A stretch of 64,000 nucleotides of DNA from Salminus brasiliensis (lineage: Eukaryota > Chordata > Actinopteri > Characiformes > Bryconidae): NCBI RefSeq assembly GCF_030463535.1, contig NC_132880.1:33839842-33903841 (forward strand), written 5' to 3'. Positions 34,501 through 49,500 of the stretch are shown piece by piece; position 1 is the stretch's first letter, and the number at the start of each line of letters is the position of its first letter. Both the position numbers and the translations under genes were made by a program. Under the pieces are notes generated by a model. The model ran no database searches. It had not been told where the DNA came from and saw only the letters and a list, made by a program, of their open reading frames with translations.

Positions 34501-37500
34501 TAATGAATGGGGTTTTTAAAAGTTTTGTTCAGGTGGAATATTTTGTTTAAAAATGTTCATAATTAGCTTAGATTAAACGTGATATCTTTGATATTTTATA
34601 ATACACTACATGGGCAAAAATATCCCCGTAATGAAGCTGTGTTAACCCTCACCCTTTTTAAGCAATTATCTGCTGATCCAGATATGATCTCTAATGTTCA
34701 ATTGGAATTGCATTTGGCGACGTAAACTCCTATTAACACTTTTTTTTTGCTGCCAGACTTTGTACTGTTTTTTACAGGACTTTTTAATTGTTGGATTTGA
34801 TTCTCAAAGCTGAAGTTGTTAACACTGTGAATCTCAAAAGATTAGATATGCCTACAGAAGGTGCAGTTTAATCAGTACCTTCAAACTACACTATGATTTT
34901 ATTAAGTTTTACAGGCCCAGTACAGAGAACATAATCTTCTGCAATATTCACTGTATTTTTTGTTTAACATTAAATAAATATAAAGTATTATAGTAAGTAA
35001 TATCTGAATAAGTGATAAACTACACATTCACTAAATACACTATTCAAGCAAAGAAGTCCTTGTGGGATGGGTTCCTGATAATATCGCTCTTTAGGCACTG
35101 TGATCTCCATGACAAGTCTCTAATCTCCATGGCATAGCAGATGAACAAGAACACCCTCGAAACCAACAGCATCAGTAGCATTAGCGAGTGTAAGTCAGCT
35201 GAGTGCCTGTATGATGACAACCTCCTGCTGTGGGTTTGAGAGAAGAAGAAGCTGCTTGTCTACTCAACATCCATGCACAAGCATGTAAAGCCACACAGTT
35301 ATACTGTATGGCTGAAAGGTGTTGTAGGTGGTTGGCTTTGGAGAGGGCGGAAGTTAACACGGACAGGGTGAGGTGTATGACCTTAACAAAGGAACCGGCT
35401 GATAGGTGAACAGGAGTGGGAGGAGAAAAAGGAATCAAGCTGGTTAACATTATTGGAGTCATTGGAGCATGACTACTTCACAACGCCTCAAGAGGGCGCT
35501 AAATAAATTGCGATGAGGGCAGAGGGAGCAAAAGTTAGTCAACTTGTTGGGAAGAGAAAACTGCTATCAAAAATGGAAGATAATCAGAAGGTTCTTAAAA
35601 GTCTTTGGGTTTTTAAAACATGATGAGGCAAATTTGCCATCTGGAAGAAGGATCTCATCATGTCTGTCAACTTTTTGTTTTTGGTCCATGCAGAGTACTA
35701 CAATGACACACCCACATTTTGTGGTTCCTAAAGGACAACAATTTATGACTGATTCAACAGATATTATGAAACACTGGGACACTGACCAGAAGGATTACCA
35801 GACCTCAAAACCAAGTCTTACTTTGAAACAGCTGGTGAAATGCTGCTTTAATGACGACACTAAAGCACAAGGATGTGCAACCAAGTATAAGAAATTACAC
35901 TATATGGACAAACGTATTGGGACACCTACTCATTCATTGTTTCTTCTGAAATCAAGGGTATTAATACAAAGCTTTACCTGCTTTGTTTGGAGTAACTGAG
36001 TAGACATACTGTGCATGGAAGGCTTTCTACTAGATTTTGGAGCACTGCTGTGCTGATTTGATAGCATTCAGCGACAAGTGTGTTAGTGAGGTCAGGAAGT
36101 TGGTTGATCATTGTCCCACCTCCTCCCCAACTCTCCAACTCATCTCAAACATATTGGCGCACCATTATTCTAGAGAACACAGTTCCACTGCTCCACAGCG
36201 CAACGCTGTGGAGGGGGGGCTTTATATTCCTCTAGCCCACACCTGTCATTAGGCATTGTGCTGTTGGGTTCATGTTTATCTGCTATTCTATTGACAATAC
36301 CTCTCTACTGAGAATAGACAATCTGTGACAGAAATGGGTGGCTGAATGCATTCATTAGAAAGGGTGTTCATAAACATTGAACATCCATGAACATATAGTG
36401 TAAATGACTGCCTAGCAAGCATATCTTGTAAGCATATCTTATGGGAATCACAGAGTTAACAACTTCAGCTTTGAGCATCAAATCGAACAATTAAAAAACA
36501 AAGTCTGGCAGCAAAAGTTGCCAACAAAAATGCTAAATAGGAGTTTACTTCTCCAAATACTGAGAATTAGGGATCATATCTGGATCAGCAGATAATTGCT
36601 TAAAAGGGGTGCAGGTTAACATGGCTGCAGCATTTCTGGGATTCAAACTCATGACATCCTGGCAGTGGAGTGAACTCTTAGACAAGTGTGCTCTTCTGAA
36701 GCTGTTAATCCTGACAAATTCACATATTAATGTACTGTAATGTAGTTCACTGCATCGCTATGTGATTTATCCATTGAAAGCACAGGAACATGTGAACAAG
36801 CAGCCTACAAAATGTGTAGGAGCAATAATAGCATAATAGCTAACATTCTTCTAAAGTCTGTCTTAAACTTATGTTAAATTTGTGCTTAATGGATTTTCTG
36901 TCATCTGTAAAATTGATGAATGAAAACAAAAGACTATTTGCAATTTTTACTCGTAATATTTGAGTCTTGTTGGGCTATTTTTTGGACTATGCATGCATGT
37001 CTTATATGTATATACAGCATTTTTTAATAAAGCGCCAAAACAACAGAAAAAAAACAGACAAACCTTCTGTCCATGTTGACCAGCCTCTCCTGGCAGGCCA
37101 GGTGTTCCCTAAAAAGCAGATTAGGAAAGTCAGCTGAAACAAAGAATCATCAAATTCGACTGAACTATCGAGTGTAGTGACCTCACCGGGTCATGGCTTT
37201 AGGGCCTGATCAATCAGAAACGTGACTTACATCTTTACCCACTGTACCATCACTGCCTGGCTCTCCCTGAGTACAGACAAATGTAAAAACTTGATCAACT
37301 GTTATTCCAAAGTATTAAGACTGAAACACAAAGGTTACAGCATGAGGCTCACAAATTTGTAATAAACTGCAAGTACAGACCATCTGTCCTGGATGCCCAG
37401 GGGCCCCTGGAGGCCCAGGCATTCCTGGCAGCCCTCTCTCTCCTCCTTCGCCCTTGTCACCTTTAATGCCCTACAGATTGACAGAAGGCCAGAGTCAGTT

Positions 37501-40500
37501 GAATAAGACAGGAAACCAGCCTAGAGTGGGATATCATTAAGCACATTATATAGGCTTGTTTGACTTTTGCTCACTCACCAAGCCAGAAGCTCCAGCTGGT
37601 CCTGGTTGACCTGGGGGACCTGCAGCACCCTGTTCAGCGAATTACAAACTATTAATACCACATATTATTAGTATATAGTGGACTATCATAGAAGCACACA
37701 TTCTTTTAGGCTTACCAGATGTCCTGGTGCTCCTGGTGGTCCTTGTGGTCCTGGTGGTCCAGGATCACCCTAAAATCAATAGTGAAAGTGAGCGAAGTGA
37801 AAATTAAGATTTGTTTGGTGTCCAGATTTCGCTTCTTTAGTTTTATATTGGAGCTAAGAGGCTACCATTGCTAGAGAACACTAGATGGTAACCAGTCACC
37901 CAAATATTTTTAAATATAAATCTGCATTCATGTGTCTCTCAATCCATTCAAACATCCAGGTTATTAATATTAAAAAATGTTAACACACATTTGTGGATTT
38001 CTGGTTGGATACAGTATGACTTACTGTGAACTAGGGGTGGGCAATATGACAATATGATACACAATATGCTTTTATGAATATATTGTTGATATCTGCAGTA
38101 CTTTCAAAACACAGACTAACTGCACATTTCATTAGAGGGAGTGTAATTAGTCCTGTTTATTTGGATGGAGTAGGAAGGAGTATTTGGGTCTGGATTTGTC
38201 TGCATGACACAAAATATTGTTTAATTTGTTTTTTAATTTTATTTGTTTAAATAGTGATTAATATTGTGTATCGTGAAAATGTCTTTAAATATTAAGTTTT
38301 TTTTTTTTTACCATATTGCCCAGCCCTACTGTGAGCTATACAAAATTCATGGGGTAGGCTAAAACCTGGCACAGTGTTATAATGTCCCCATAGTCTGATT
38401 TCCTGTTTCCTGTGTCCTGCAATGTTTCTTATTTTTATTCATGAACATATTTCTTCAGATTGGAGATTAACAGTTATCAATAACAGCTATAAGTAGAAAA
38501 AGAGTCTTGACAGTTGTATGTGGCCTGCATATGCCTGCATGAGGAATTCCCCATAATGCCTGTTGTCTAAAAGGGCTGTCCCAAGCGTTCAGTAACACTG
38601 AGGTTTTCTTCGTTTTTGAGCTAAATTTTATCCAATTTAAACTTGGATAAGATGTGAGAGATGTAATGTGAGCCTTGTATTTACAGAAAAGAGATGGGTG
38701 AATATTGACTGACAACATTTAGGACACCACAATGCACCAAACCCATCTCTACTATCTGGGTACATTTGGGCAAAGTTTTTTTATTTTATTTTAAAGAATC
38801 ACTGGGCTCTTGCTTTTAAATGTGTTAGTTCACAGTGCGACTTTCTGAACTTATTTCAGCAGAGAACCAAGGTTTTTGAACTCATTTCAACCGTATACCA
38901 AATATTTCCTTTCTAGGGTGCGAAGCCTTAGGGGGCAGATATGATAGTGCTCACCTCAAGCCCTGGTCTTCCTGCTGCCCCAGTTGGGCCCTGTGGTCCA
39001 ATATCTCCCTGAAGTGCAAAAAAGAGAGAATAAAAATTAAAAAAGCAGAGACAGAGAGAGAGATGAAGCAGCAAAGAAATCAAATACTACAATGAAACCA
39101 AAAGGTGCAAAAGATACCGGTTTAATGAGATAACATAAGTAATGAAATAGATACCAAAAACAAGCAAACAAAAAAAATCTCCCTACTTTTAGTCCTGGGA
39201 AGCCTGTATGACCCTTTATGCCCTTGAAACCCTGCCATGGAAAATAGCATCATCAGTCATATGCAACACACACACACACAGAGCAAGTCTAGTTTAATTC
39301 TGAATGTTTGATAGGGGAATGTCTGAACTGTAATATTTATAAAAAAAATATTAAAAATGTCAAGCTTTGTGTTCATTGTGCATACTGGTATTCCCCTGAG
39401 TCCGGCAGGCCCAGCTGGACCTGGATCACCCTGAAAGACGATAGAAAAGATTTAAGAATTACATCATTTAAAAAAGGGATACTCCCCCCCTTCTGATGGC
39501 ATACACTATATTGACAAAAGTAATTGGACAAAATAAAGTATTCTTCCACAATCAAAGGTATTATAATCTTGTGTTTGTTGAAGTAACTGTCTGTACAGTC
39601 CAGGGAAGGCTTTGATCTCCAACTACCCAACACATCCTAAAAGTATTGGATTTCAGAGAGAAAAATATTTATTGCTGGGGGCTTTATACCCCTTTAGCCC
39701 ACACCTGGAATTAGCCAATAGGTTCATGTTTATCTGTATCAGAAAGTCCTATTCTATTGGCAATATATTAAAGCAGTCAAGCTACAAAATATATGTTGAG
39801 CTGTATCCTAAAATTGCTGATGGAGGGTTCCTGACAAGTGTGCTAGAAGTATGGATCCATAAACCCGTAAAGTAATATTACTGTGACAGTAATGAAGAAG
39901 CTATGAACTTATAATATTTTAAATATCCTCTCACCCGCAGTCCTGGTTTTCCGTCCTTCCCATCGTGACCTTCAATCCCAGGAGGGCCCTACAGACAGAC
40001 AGACAAGGAAATCACACCTATGTATGTATAAACGATTGTAGAGAAGCAGCAAAACACTGATGGCTGCAGCGGTCTTGCGGGTAGAGACATTGTGCCGTGT
40101 ACATCGTCACTAAATGCTTTTCTTGGACTCAGTGCCAGGGCAGGGCTATTCTCTTGGGGATGCAGAGCTGGCCTTGCTCCCAGCCTCCCACACAGGCACA
40201 GATGCTAAATTAGCTTTAAAGATGCCACAGTTCCATAGCTTCCTGGGTCTGGCCCCTCACCTGTATGCCTGGGCGTCCTGCAGATCCAGGAGGGCCTGGG
40301 GGTCCTTGTGGACCTTGGGCTCCAGGGCTGCCCTAGAGAAGAGAAATAGAAAGAATTTAAAGAGCTAGGCTCACCACAAATCCAGTCAAGCATTGTTAGA
40401 GATTCAGTTAACAGATTTTTTGGAATTAGATTAATAACAATATGTAGGTGTCATGAGTTGTCCTGAGGCTGCCAATAGGGTCAAAATACTAGTATTCCAT

Positions 40501-43500
40501 GCGTTTGAAATTTTGGTCTGTGAAAATATTCCATAGAAAAAATGATAAAAAAAAAAAAACATTTTTTTTTTCAGTTGAATGACAATGAATTACAAAATTT
40601 GAATAACATATTAAATATTAAAGATTGTACAGATCATAACATCTATATAATATTTAAATAGATCATAACTTATTTCATAAAATAGCATAACAACAGCAGC
40701 AGAAAGTTACTGTGAGCAGGCCAGTGCCTGTTTTCACTGGTTTTGATGAAAATGTTTCTCAAGAAACAAAGCCAAACATGTAAGTATAACTAAATTAAAT
40801 TTCATGTAATCCTGTCCATGTTCATTTTTTTTTAAATAAAAATTTAAAGTGGTCATGATTATTTTTAGTTATTCATTATGACTAAAACACTGTGGCCACA
40901 CAGTACCACTCACTAGTATTTTTGTGTTTGTGTGCTATGACTGTCTTCTACAAATCCACCCAAGAATTTTCTAAGGGGTTCAAGTCAGGCAACCGTGACG
41001 ATCACTCCAGAATCTTCCAGGACTTTTTCTGAAACCAAACCTTGGTGGACTTATACATACTGGAGGTATGCTTGGGATCATTGTCCTGTTGAAAGGTCCA
41101 ATGCAGCCAAAACTTCAGCTTCCTGACAGAAGACATGACGTGTTCCCCTAGATTGGTTTATATCACTGATTTGGCCATATAATATGATATACCCATAATA
41201 TTTGCTTTAGGATGTATGATCTGTATGGCTCCAACTCACAATTTACATACCTTAAAGGACCTGCTATAACATTTTGGTGCTAGATACCACAAAATACATT
41301 TAGAGGTCCTGTAGAGTGATCTGTTTTGGCAACAACAGCATACTAAGCAGGTGGTCATTTTGGCTTAAAGGTTTGGCTTAAAGGTATAACACATTGATAT
41401 TGATAATCATTATAATAACTCTGCATGGTCACAGCATACAGTACAATATCACGTCAACAATCACTTTGAATAGATACATTAACAATATTGTTACTTGCCG
41501 GTTCTGCCTTTGGCCCTGGTGGTCCAGTAGGACCAGCTTTTCCTGGAAATCCTGGTGGTCCCTGAAAAGATAGCAGCAGTTAGACCTTCAGTTAGACTGT
41601 GCAAGTTACACAGTCAAGCAATACATTGATCGGAAATAATTGATTGTTAATTATGTTCTACCTGCTGTCCTGGGAATCCTGGTGGTCCTGGGAAACCCTA
41701 CATAAAAAACAACACCAGGAACAATTCTTACTGGGGATTCTGCAACACTACAACTACAACACCTTTCTGTGTAGTTCTTGTCATACCTGATCTCCCTTTG
41801 ATCCTAAGGGTCCTGCCGCTCCTGCTTCCCCTTTGGGACCCTATAAGCATACAGGCATGTTTACATCCAAGCTAATAAGAATATACTACAGACAGAGCTT
41901 AGACCTGTAACTTCACTGTAAGCACATTTGAAATCTTTATACACAAAATGTCTAACTGTAGGAAGGGTGATGGTGTTCTTACAGCTGGGCCTTGTTGTCC
42001 TTGAAAACCTGGAGATCCTGGTGGGCCCTGTACAAGCGAACAAAAATGTTTTTTTTTCGTTAGTCTGTTTTCACTCCTTGTTCGATTAACTGAAGCCTGC
42101 TCCAGAGGTTTGGGTTTTTGTGGCGCTGCTTCTTGTTTATTTGTTTCGGTCGGTTTCACACTGCAACAGCTAAAGTGCACCACATTTCACATGTGGGTGT
42201 TCAGGGACTGTTCAGGCATTTGGCGTGGATACAAGTGCTATGTTACCCATACTTTTACTGATGCCAAAAAAAGACCTTTAACTTCTTCTAGCTTATGAAA
42301 TTCATATCTGCCCCTCGCATATACTCTTGATACAAATGTATTATCATATCATATCGTACTAAACTGCTCAAAACCACAGCAGCTTCTACATTCATTACAG
42401 TCATAACAATAAAACCAAACCTTACATGATCTTTCCTCAGATGATCCAAAGCCAAATGCACTGCTGTTCTAATATTGTATTGCGTTATGTGTACAGTGGA
42501 GCGGATGGATGCGCTCCCGTGTCTGCGTTACCTTCTGGCTCTGGAGTCGTTAGCCATACTGTTTATAACGTTGACATTTTCTGTACTCCATTAATCCTCT
42601 TTACCTTCATAGAGTTAATGACTTCCCACCTGTCTGGCCTGGAAGACTGACCGTGGAGCTTACCTACTTCCCGCGTCAGACCAGCTGCCCACCCTCCATC
42701 CACTGCTATATGCCCCCCTCTATTCCTGACTATGCAGACATTTACATGGACTCGCATGCTACGATTATCATTACCACTATTAATCATCATCGTTTCTTTT
42801 ATTTTTTTTTAACATTATAACTTTATTATCTTAATTATATTATATTCAATTCTGATTATATCAACACACCGGACCAAACAGTTTTATGAGGAGGATGGGT
42901 CCCTCTTGTGAGTCTTGGTTCCTCAAAAGGTTTCTTCTTCCAGCTCACTGGTGCTTTTATGTCACTTTCTTTAAAGAGACACACTTCTGCTCATTTTAAT
43001 ATCAAATTAGCTTTAATATACTGAATTTAACAGATTGGAATATTGCAAAGAAAAGGGTCCTTACTGATTCTCCTTTTTGTCCCACAACTCCTGGGCTGCC
43101 TCTCTCTCCTTTTAGCCCCTAAAGTAGCAAACAAACAGTAAGAATGGATCAGAGATTAAGCCACACAATTCACACTAAACCCACTAAACCTGTATGAACA
43201 GCAACCAGTATGTACTAGGGTTAATTCATATAGACATCTTTTATTAAGACTTATAATTGCAACACACCCTAAAATATGCTATTTGATTTTTCTGGAATTT
43301 CACAAATTTCACATTTCATCATTACCTTGATTCATCCCCAAAAAACAACAGAATCAGTCAGCTAGAGCTGTGATTGGTTGAGATGGTCTCAGTAAAAAAA
43401 GTACACAGTAAGCAAACATTTAGTTAGAAGGCTCAATTGCCAATGTATGCAATTTTATGTACTAGAGGTATTGCAAAGACCAATAGCATGATGATGTTTA

Positions 43501-46500
43501 ACAACCGATGTCATATATTTCTAACGTTTGCCAATATTTACAAAAATGGACAGTAGTGAGAACACAAGACATAAATGTGACATACAGGAAGTCCAGGCGG
43601 TCCCATAGTTCCTGGGTATCCAGGAATTCCAGGTGGACCCTGTTAAAAATAGAATAGAGAGGAATCACTTATAGAATAATAGAAAAATGCTAATAGATCT
43701 ATAATAGATGTCAAATATTTGTTACTATATGTCCAAAAGTATTCAGACACTGTTCTTTAAATTCAACTTTTGCACATAGGTGTTCATTGTATATTTTTTA
43801 CAGATATGCATTGGCAATACAATGGGATGTTCTGAAACAGTCCTCTTGAGCCCAAGGTCACCATGCCCAATGCCAAGCATCAGCTAGAGGTGTATAAAGC
43901 CCACCAGCATTGAGCTGTGGAGCAGTGGAACTGTGCTCTCTGGAGTGATGGAGCTCCATCTAATACCTTTCAGATGACTTGAAGTGAGGTTTATGATCCA
44001 GAACTGATCATCCAACATCAGCTCTCACTAATGTGCTTGGCTGAATGCAATCAAATGCTCAGATGCCAACATTTGTGGAGTGTAATGTAAAGGGTTCACA
44101 GAGAAGCACAGGCCGTTACTGCAGCAATTCCCCAATAATATTCCTGATTTCAGAAGAATCATTGCATGAGCTTGTGTCTATAAAATTATGGACAGTGTCA
44201 ACTTCAAAATCATAACCATAACAAAAACAACAAATATACACTGACCTGCCATAACATTAACACTGAGTATGTGCCATCACAGCAGATCTGAGCATTTAAA
44301 GCATGGACTCTACAAGACCTCGTAAGGCATTCTGTAGTATCTGGCACCAAATCTTTGGCAGCAGATACTTTAAGTCCTGCAATTTGCGAGGTGGGACCTC
44401 CATGGATTGCATCAATGAGCCTTAAGTGTCCAAGAGCCTTTCACCAGGAGATTATTCTGACCCAGTCTAGCCATCATAATTTGACCCTTTAAAGTGGATT
44501 AGATCCTTAAACTGCTCATTAATCAATGGGTGGGATGTATGCCAATATATCCCATCCCTTGACAGATGAAACTCTAGATAAGGATAACCAATGCTGGTCA
44601 TGGCTGATCAGTGTGCATTCACTTCAAACTTCTTTGACCTAAAATGTGTCCAAGAAGACAACGCATATAAACAGACGTACCTGTTCCCCTTTGTGTCCAG
44701 GAAGCCCATGTGATCCTCTCTCACCTTGCTGACCCTAAGATACAAACGATAGCAAACAGAGGCTACTGAGAGAAAGTATGACAAAATGATGGACTGTTCA
44801 CGAATATTAACGTGTGCCCATGTCATGAGATGCACTGCCGCAGTAATTTGACCATCAAGCACAGTTTTAAAGTGGCTGTTTACAGCTCTCTCAGATAGCC
44901 TATGTTCTGCATCATGATTTGAGGGGATTATAATGGTGCCTGCAGTCTTGCCTTGCAGTTCAAATCTCATTTCTGCGAGCTCGGCGCTAATGTGCTACGC
45001 TGGATCCTGACACCATCTCATTATTTACTTCCATAGCGAGGCCTGGTAATGGGGTGAATGAATTATTGATCTCTCCTCTCTTGTCATCTGTATTCCATGT
45101 AAACAAACAAATGATGCAGAGATATTACCTTTATTATCGCGGGACAAAATGTGCCCATCGGCTATTGGAGATGCATAATGAAAGATATGTGCACCTGCGC
45201 TGAATCACAGATAAGATTATCCATTAAAAGTCACCATGCTTGTATATGTCACTAACATCGCTTAGCGTACTCTCTGTGATCACTTCTGCAAAGAATTCAG
45301 CATGAAAATCCTAAGCAGGGCGTAGCAGGTACTGAAATAAGGCAGTATTTGTTTCAAGCCAAGGCGGTTTCCTAAAAACAAGCTCATGAAATGAAAAAGG
45401 CTGCATCAAAATGATTTGGCACAGACAGGGCATTTGGGCATCAACAGGTCAGTCTTTGGGTCAGTCTCAATGCTCAGAACAATTCACAATGGAAGCAGGG
45501 ATGGCAGGGTATGAGGATTTCCTATCATGACATCCTTGAATAAAATGAAACTATATCTTTCAGGATTATTGCTGCATTGTTTAAAGGTGTCCTAGAATGA
45601 ACATTTCGGCATAACTGGCGAATTATATAGTCTTGGCTTATTTTATTTACGCCCCCAAAATTTACATACACCCAGGCCACTAGCAGAATATGATATTGCT
45701 GATAACTATAACACTGGAGAGTAGCACATTACTTCCAAACTCTGCTAGTTATGGGAATATGGGTTACTATGTTGACTAGGCCAGCTGGGGATGCAGACAG
45801 GAATCCATGCTAAGTTAAAAGCTCATGCTACCCAAGTGGCTTTTACCGTCTCGTCTCTCCAACATCCGCTCCCTCAGAAACAAACTGGACTACCTTAGCC
45901 GACTACCAAACTGGAGCTAACCACAAATCGGAAGTGAAAACAAATGTGCTATGCTATGCTACGCTATGCTATATGGCTTTTGTGGGCAGTCGCAGGTGAC
46001 ATAAACCAGCCAACATAAGCAGAGCTCTTCATTATTATCAGGAGCCACCATAAAAGGACAATCAGCATGTTTGATTCTGAGGCAAAATAACAGGGTTGTA
46101 AATAGTCTTGTAAAACCATATCTGGGCATTTTTGACCCCAACTAAATTCACATACTTCCCAATACTTAACAACTTCAAATACTTATTTTTATATGACACC
46201 TAAATTAGTGATGCACCAATATGGGAATTCTAGTTTTAATACCATTTAATTCATTTTTAAATGTTGTTATTCCTATACATATCTACTGCGATATCTGTTT
46301 TGAAGGATGGCCGATTTCTGTTCTTAATGCGTTAAAACTGCACTGATAATCCACCTCAACAAAACAATGAGGTAAAGACAGCCCTCATTCATCACAGCAC
46401 ACAGACTCAAGCCAAAATCAGCTGAGGAGAAATTAACCTATGAGAACAGAGGGTAGTAGAAGTAGACTTCCACAGTATGCTAATTAAACACACTTAAAAC

Positions 46501-49500
46501 ACATTACACATGGTATAATTATCACTAGGATTTATCTCACGATGTATCATTAAAGCGACCCCATCCACAGGAGAAGGCTAAACGAATCAACAGCTCTGTG
46601 TTTCTGGCAGCTTCTTTGTGGTCCTAAAAGCTTGCTGACTACACACACCACCTAGGGGTTCGGTAACACATTTAGTCAATCTGCAGATCAATGCTATATA
46701 AAATTTCAATTCAGGAAACAAGAATCCACAGCACAGGCTTACTGTTCTGCTTTTCCGCGCTAATAGGAAAAGCACAAACAATGAGAGGAAAGATCAACAA
46801 TCGTCAGGCCAGCAGTTTTAAAAGATTCGGAAGGAGACTGAGGGAAATTAGAGGATGCGGATAGTGCACACCAGGCATTAAGCTGGGCCACACGGATAAT
46901 AGAATCCATGCTGAACTCATCACTGAACCCGGATCAAAACAGTGCAGAGGGAAATAGCCTGTCAGCAACGTACCCTTGCTGTTCAGCCTTACAGATTTTC
47001 AGTAATAGAACAAGCGTGAAAACAGAAGAGATTCCCTTTGTCTTTTTGACATCACTTTGATTGAGTATACAAGATATGAAACTTCTGATCAGGACCACAG
47101 GCCTGGCAGGCAGTAAGGTAGGCAGTAAGATAGGCTTTTTGTATGTTTGTGTAAAATATTTTAATATACTGATGCATTCATTTAAGGTGCAGTGCACTTA
47201 CAGGTAGACCAGCAGGACCTTGAGGACCAGGGAAACCAATATTACCCTAAAAAAGAGACAGGACAGAGTAATATTTACTAATACTGTGTAGTATTGTGTG
47301 GAATTGAGACATAGTAAATTATAAATTAATAAAAAAAAAATACATATAGAATGTGGCATTTGATGAGATGTGGCCTAACTAGCACATCCCATGCCTTATC
47401 TTTTATTTAGTCCTTATCTCCATCTGCAAATCATGTTAATCAAATGGCTCATCACTGAGGGCGTTGCAGTGTTAAAGCCCAACACTAGAGGGCTCTGTGA
47501 CCTCGCTGTAAAAAAAGCCAAGGGCGTTTTCTCTTTTTTGATCTTTCCTAATTGAAAACACTGAACCTGAAACAAAGTAGCCCCTGTAAACAAGCAGGGA
47601 GCTCCTGGATGAAATGTTAATGGCCAAATCAGAGCATGAGGAGCGTTTCAGCCTCTGCTCCTCTTCTAAAAACAGGGGCACTTCCCCTCCGTAATGCTCA
47701 TGTTTGCACCGGAGACCTTCGGTCAGGGGAAACCATGGCGAAGAGAAAAACACAATAAATAATCTTCCTTTCCTACTGAACACCAGAGAATGAGGATAGA
47801 TCTCCAGTGGTGATAATCAGGCAATGCCGAAAAAAACCACAGAAGCACTGAACAGACTTACCGGGCTTCCAGGAAGGCCAGGAGGACCTCTTTCACCCCT
47901 GTCGCCCTAAAAGAAATAAATAAATAGAGAGCATGGTGACAAAGTATTACAGAACACGCAGTAACACTGCATAAAACATACAGTATACAGTGTTTCCCAC
48001 ACTTTGGTCATACTTGGGTACCCTGCCTCACCCCCAAGCATTTCGATAGTCGCTCAAATGTATTTTGACCCTTTTCGCCCACAGAGAAAACATGTTATAA
48101 TGTAGTAAACAAACAAGGGTATACAGTGTCACTGATGCAAAACACTGCTCTTTTTCCCTGGAGTCATCTCCATGACCTAAACCTTGACTTTCCAAAAAAT
48201 CCATGAGTTGCATCTTAAAACACGAAAGGCTTAACATTCATTTATGCATTGCCTTATAGGAACACCCCAATAAGTAAACAAATGCTGTGATGAATTTGGA
48301 TGTCCATATATTTAAATAGCCTCTGCAACCCCTGTGGTGCTGCACTAAGGTTTGTGACCTTTAGGAAATATTCCGGACATGCTGTACAGCAAAGCATGCA
48401 ATCATTTCAGTATGGCAGGTCTTTAACAAAAAAGCAATCTGTATATTATACAAAGAAGATAACATACTGTAAAGCAACATATGCACACAACATACAGCCA
48501 TGTAAAAATAGGTAATTTCATGAAAATCTTTGTCTTTTTTTTTACATCTGGACATTTGATCTTGATCTGAACAATACTGAAAGACGGGGCAATATAACTG
48601 AACATATACAACTTTTTAAATGCATGTGAGGAAAACAGCAGGACAGCAGGATAATTACATTTTGGGAGATGGACCATGCCTCAACTTCTTCCCCTCAGCC
48701 CTATATACACCCTACATCCTCACTTCTCCTTCATGTTGTGTCAATACTAGCAAATTACTACTTAAAATACCTACAATTAGAATCAGGTGCAGCACATCAG
48801 CTGTTGATGATTAGAACATGGGTATAGAGGACTTTGGAGGAGTCTGTCTTATTTAAACCGCAGACATTTAGTTTGGTTTGCTCTTGATTGGGAAAGTGAG
48901 TGTTATTACCATGGTGAGATCCAATGAGCTCTCTTGAGGAGATGTGTATGAGTCTGGGAGGAATTTAAAGGATCTCAGAACAATTAGAGATCAGCCGTTC
49001 CACTGTCTGCTAAATAATTTACAAGTGAAACAACTGCCAACATGGCCAGTTCAGGCCGTCCTAGCAAGTTCAGTCCAACTGCAGACCACACAAAGCATGA
49101 AAAAGTCTAAAGTTGAGTTGATCTAAAAGTACGGCATGTACCATTAGGCAAGACTAAATCTGGCAGAGAACATCTAGACAAAACAAACTTTTAAAGCAAT
49201 GTGCTTTGGCCACCAAGAGTTTCCTCCTTGCACATCTCACATGAAAATCAAACTTGTGCCATCTCTTTCTTTCCTAATAGATATTTCTTCTGTTTTGTGG
49301 TTGTATTACCTCCATCTTTCATCTCCATCCAAGATTAAATGATTAGGATATTAAAAAAGACAAAGGTTTTCATGGGGTGTCCTATTTTTTCAAAAGACTG
49401 TACAGTACAGCACATTACATGGATATGGGCAACATACTACAGTACACAGTAAGAGTATGTGAATAACATAGAACAGTACACAGTGAGAGTATGTGAATAA

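Noticed and set aside
35544-35999. 151-codon + strand open frame
   Set aside because: Its 3' third is the start of the family A element at 35896; the rest has no recognisable domain and sits in a col19a1 intron.
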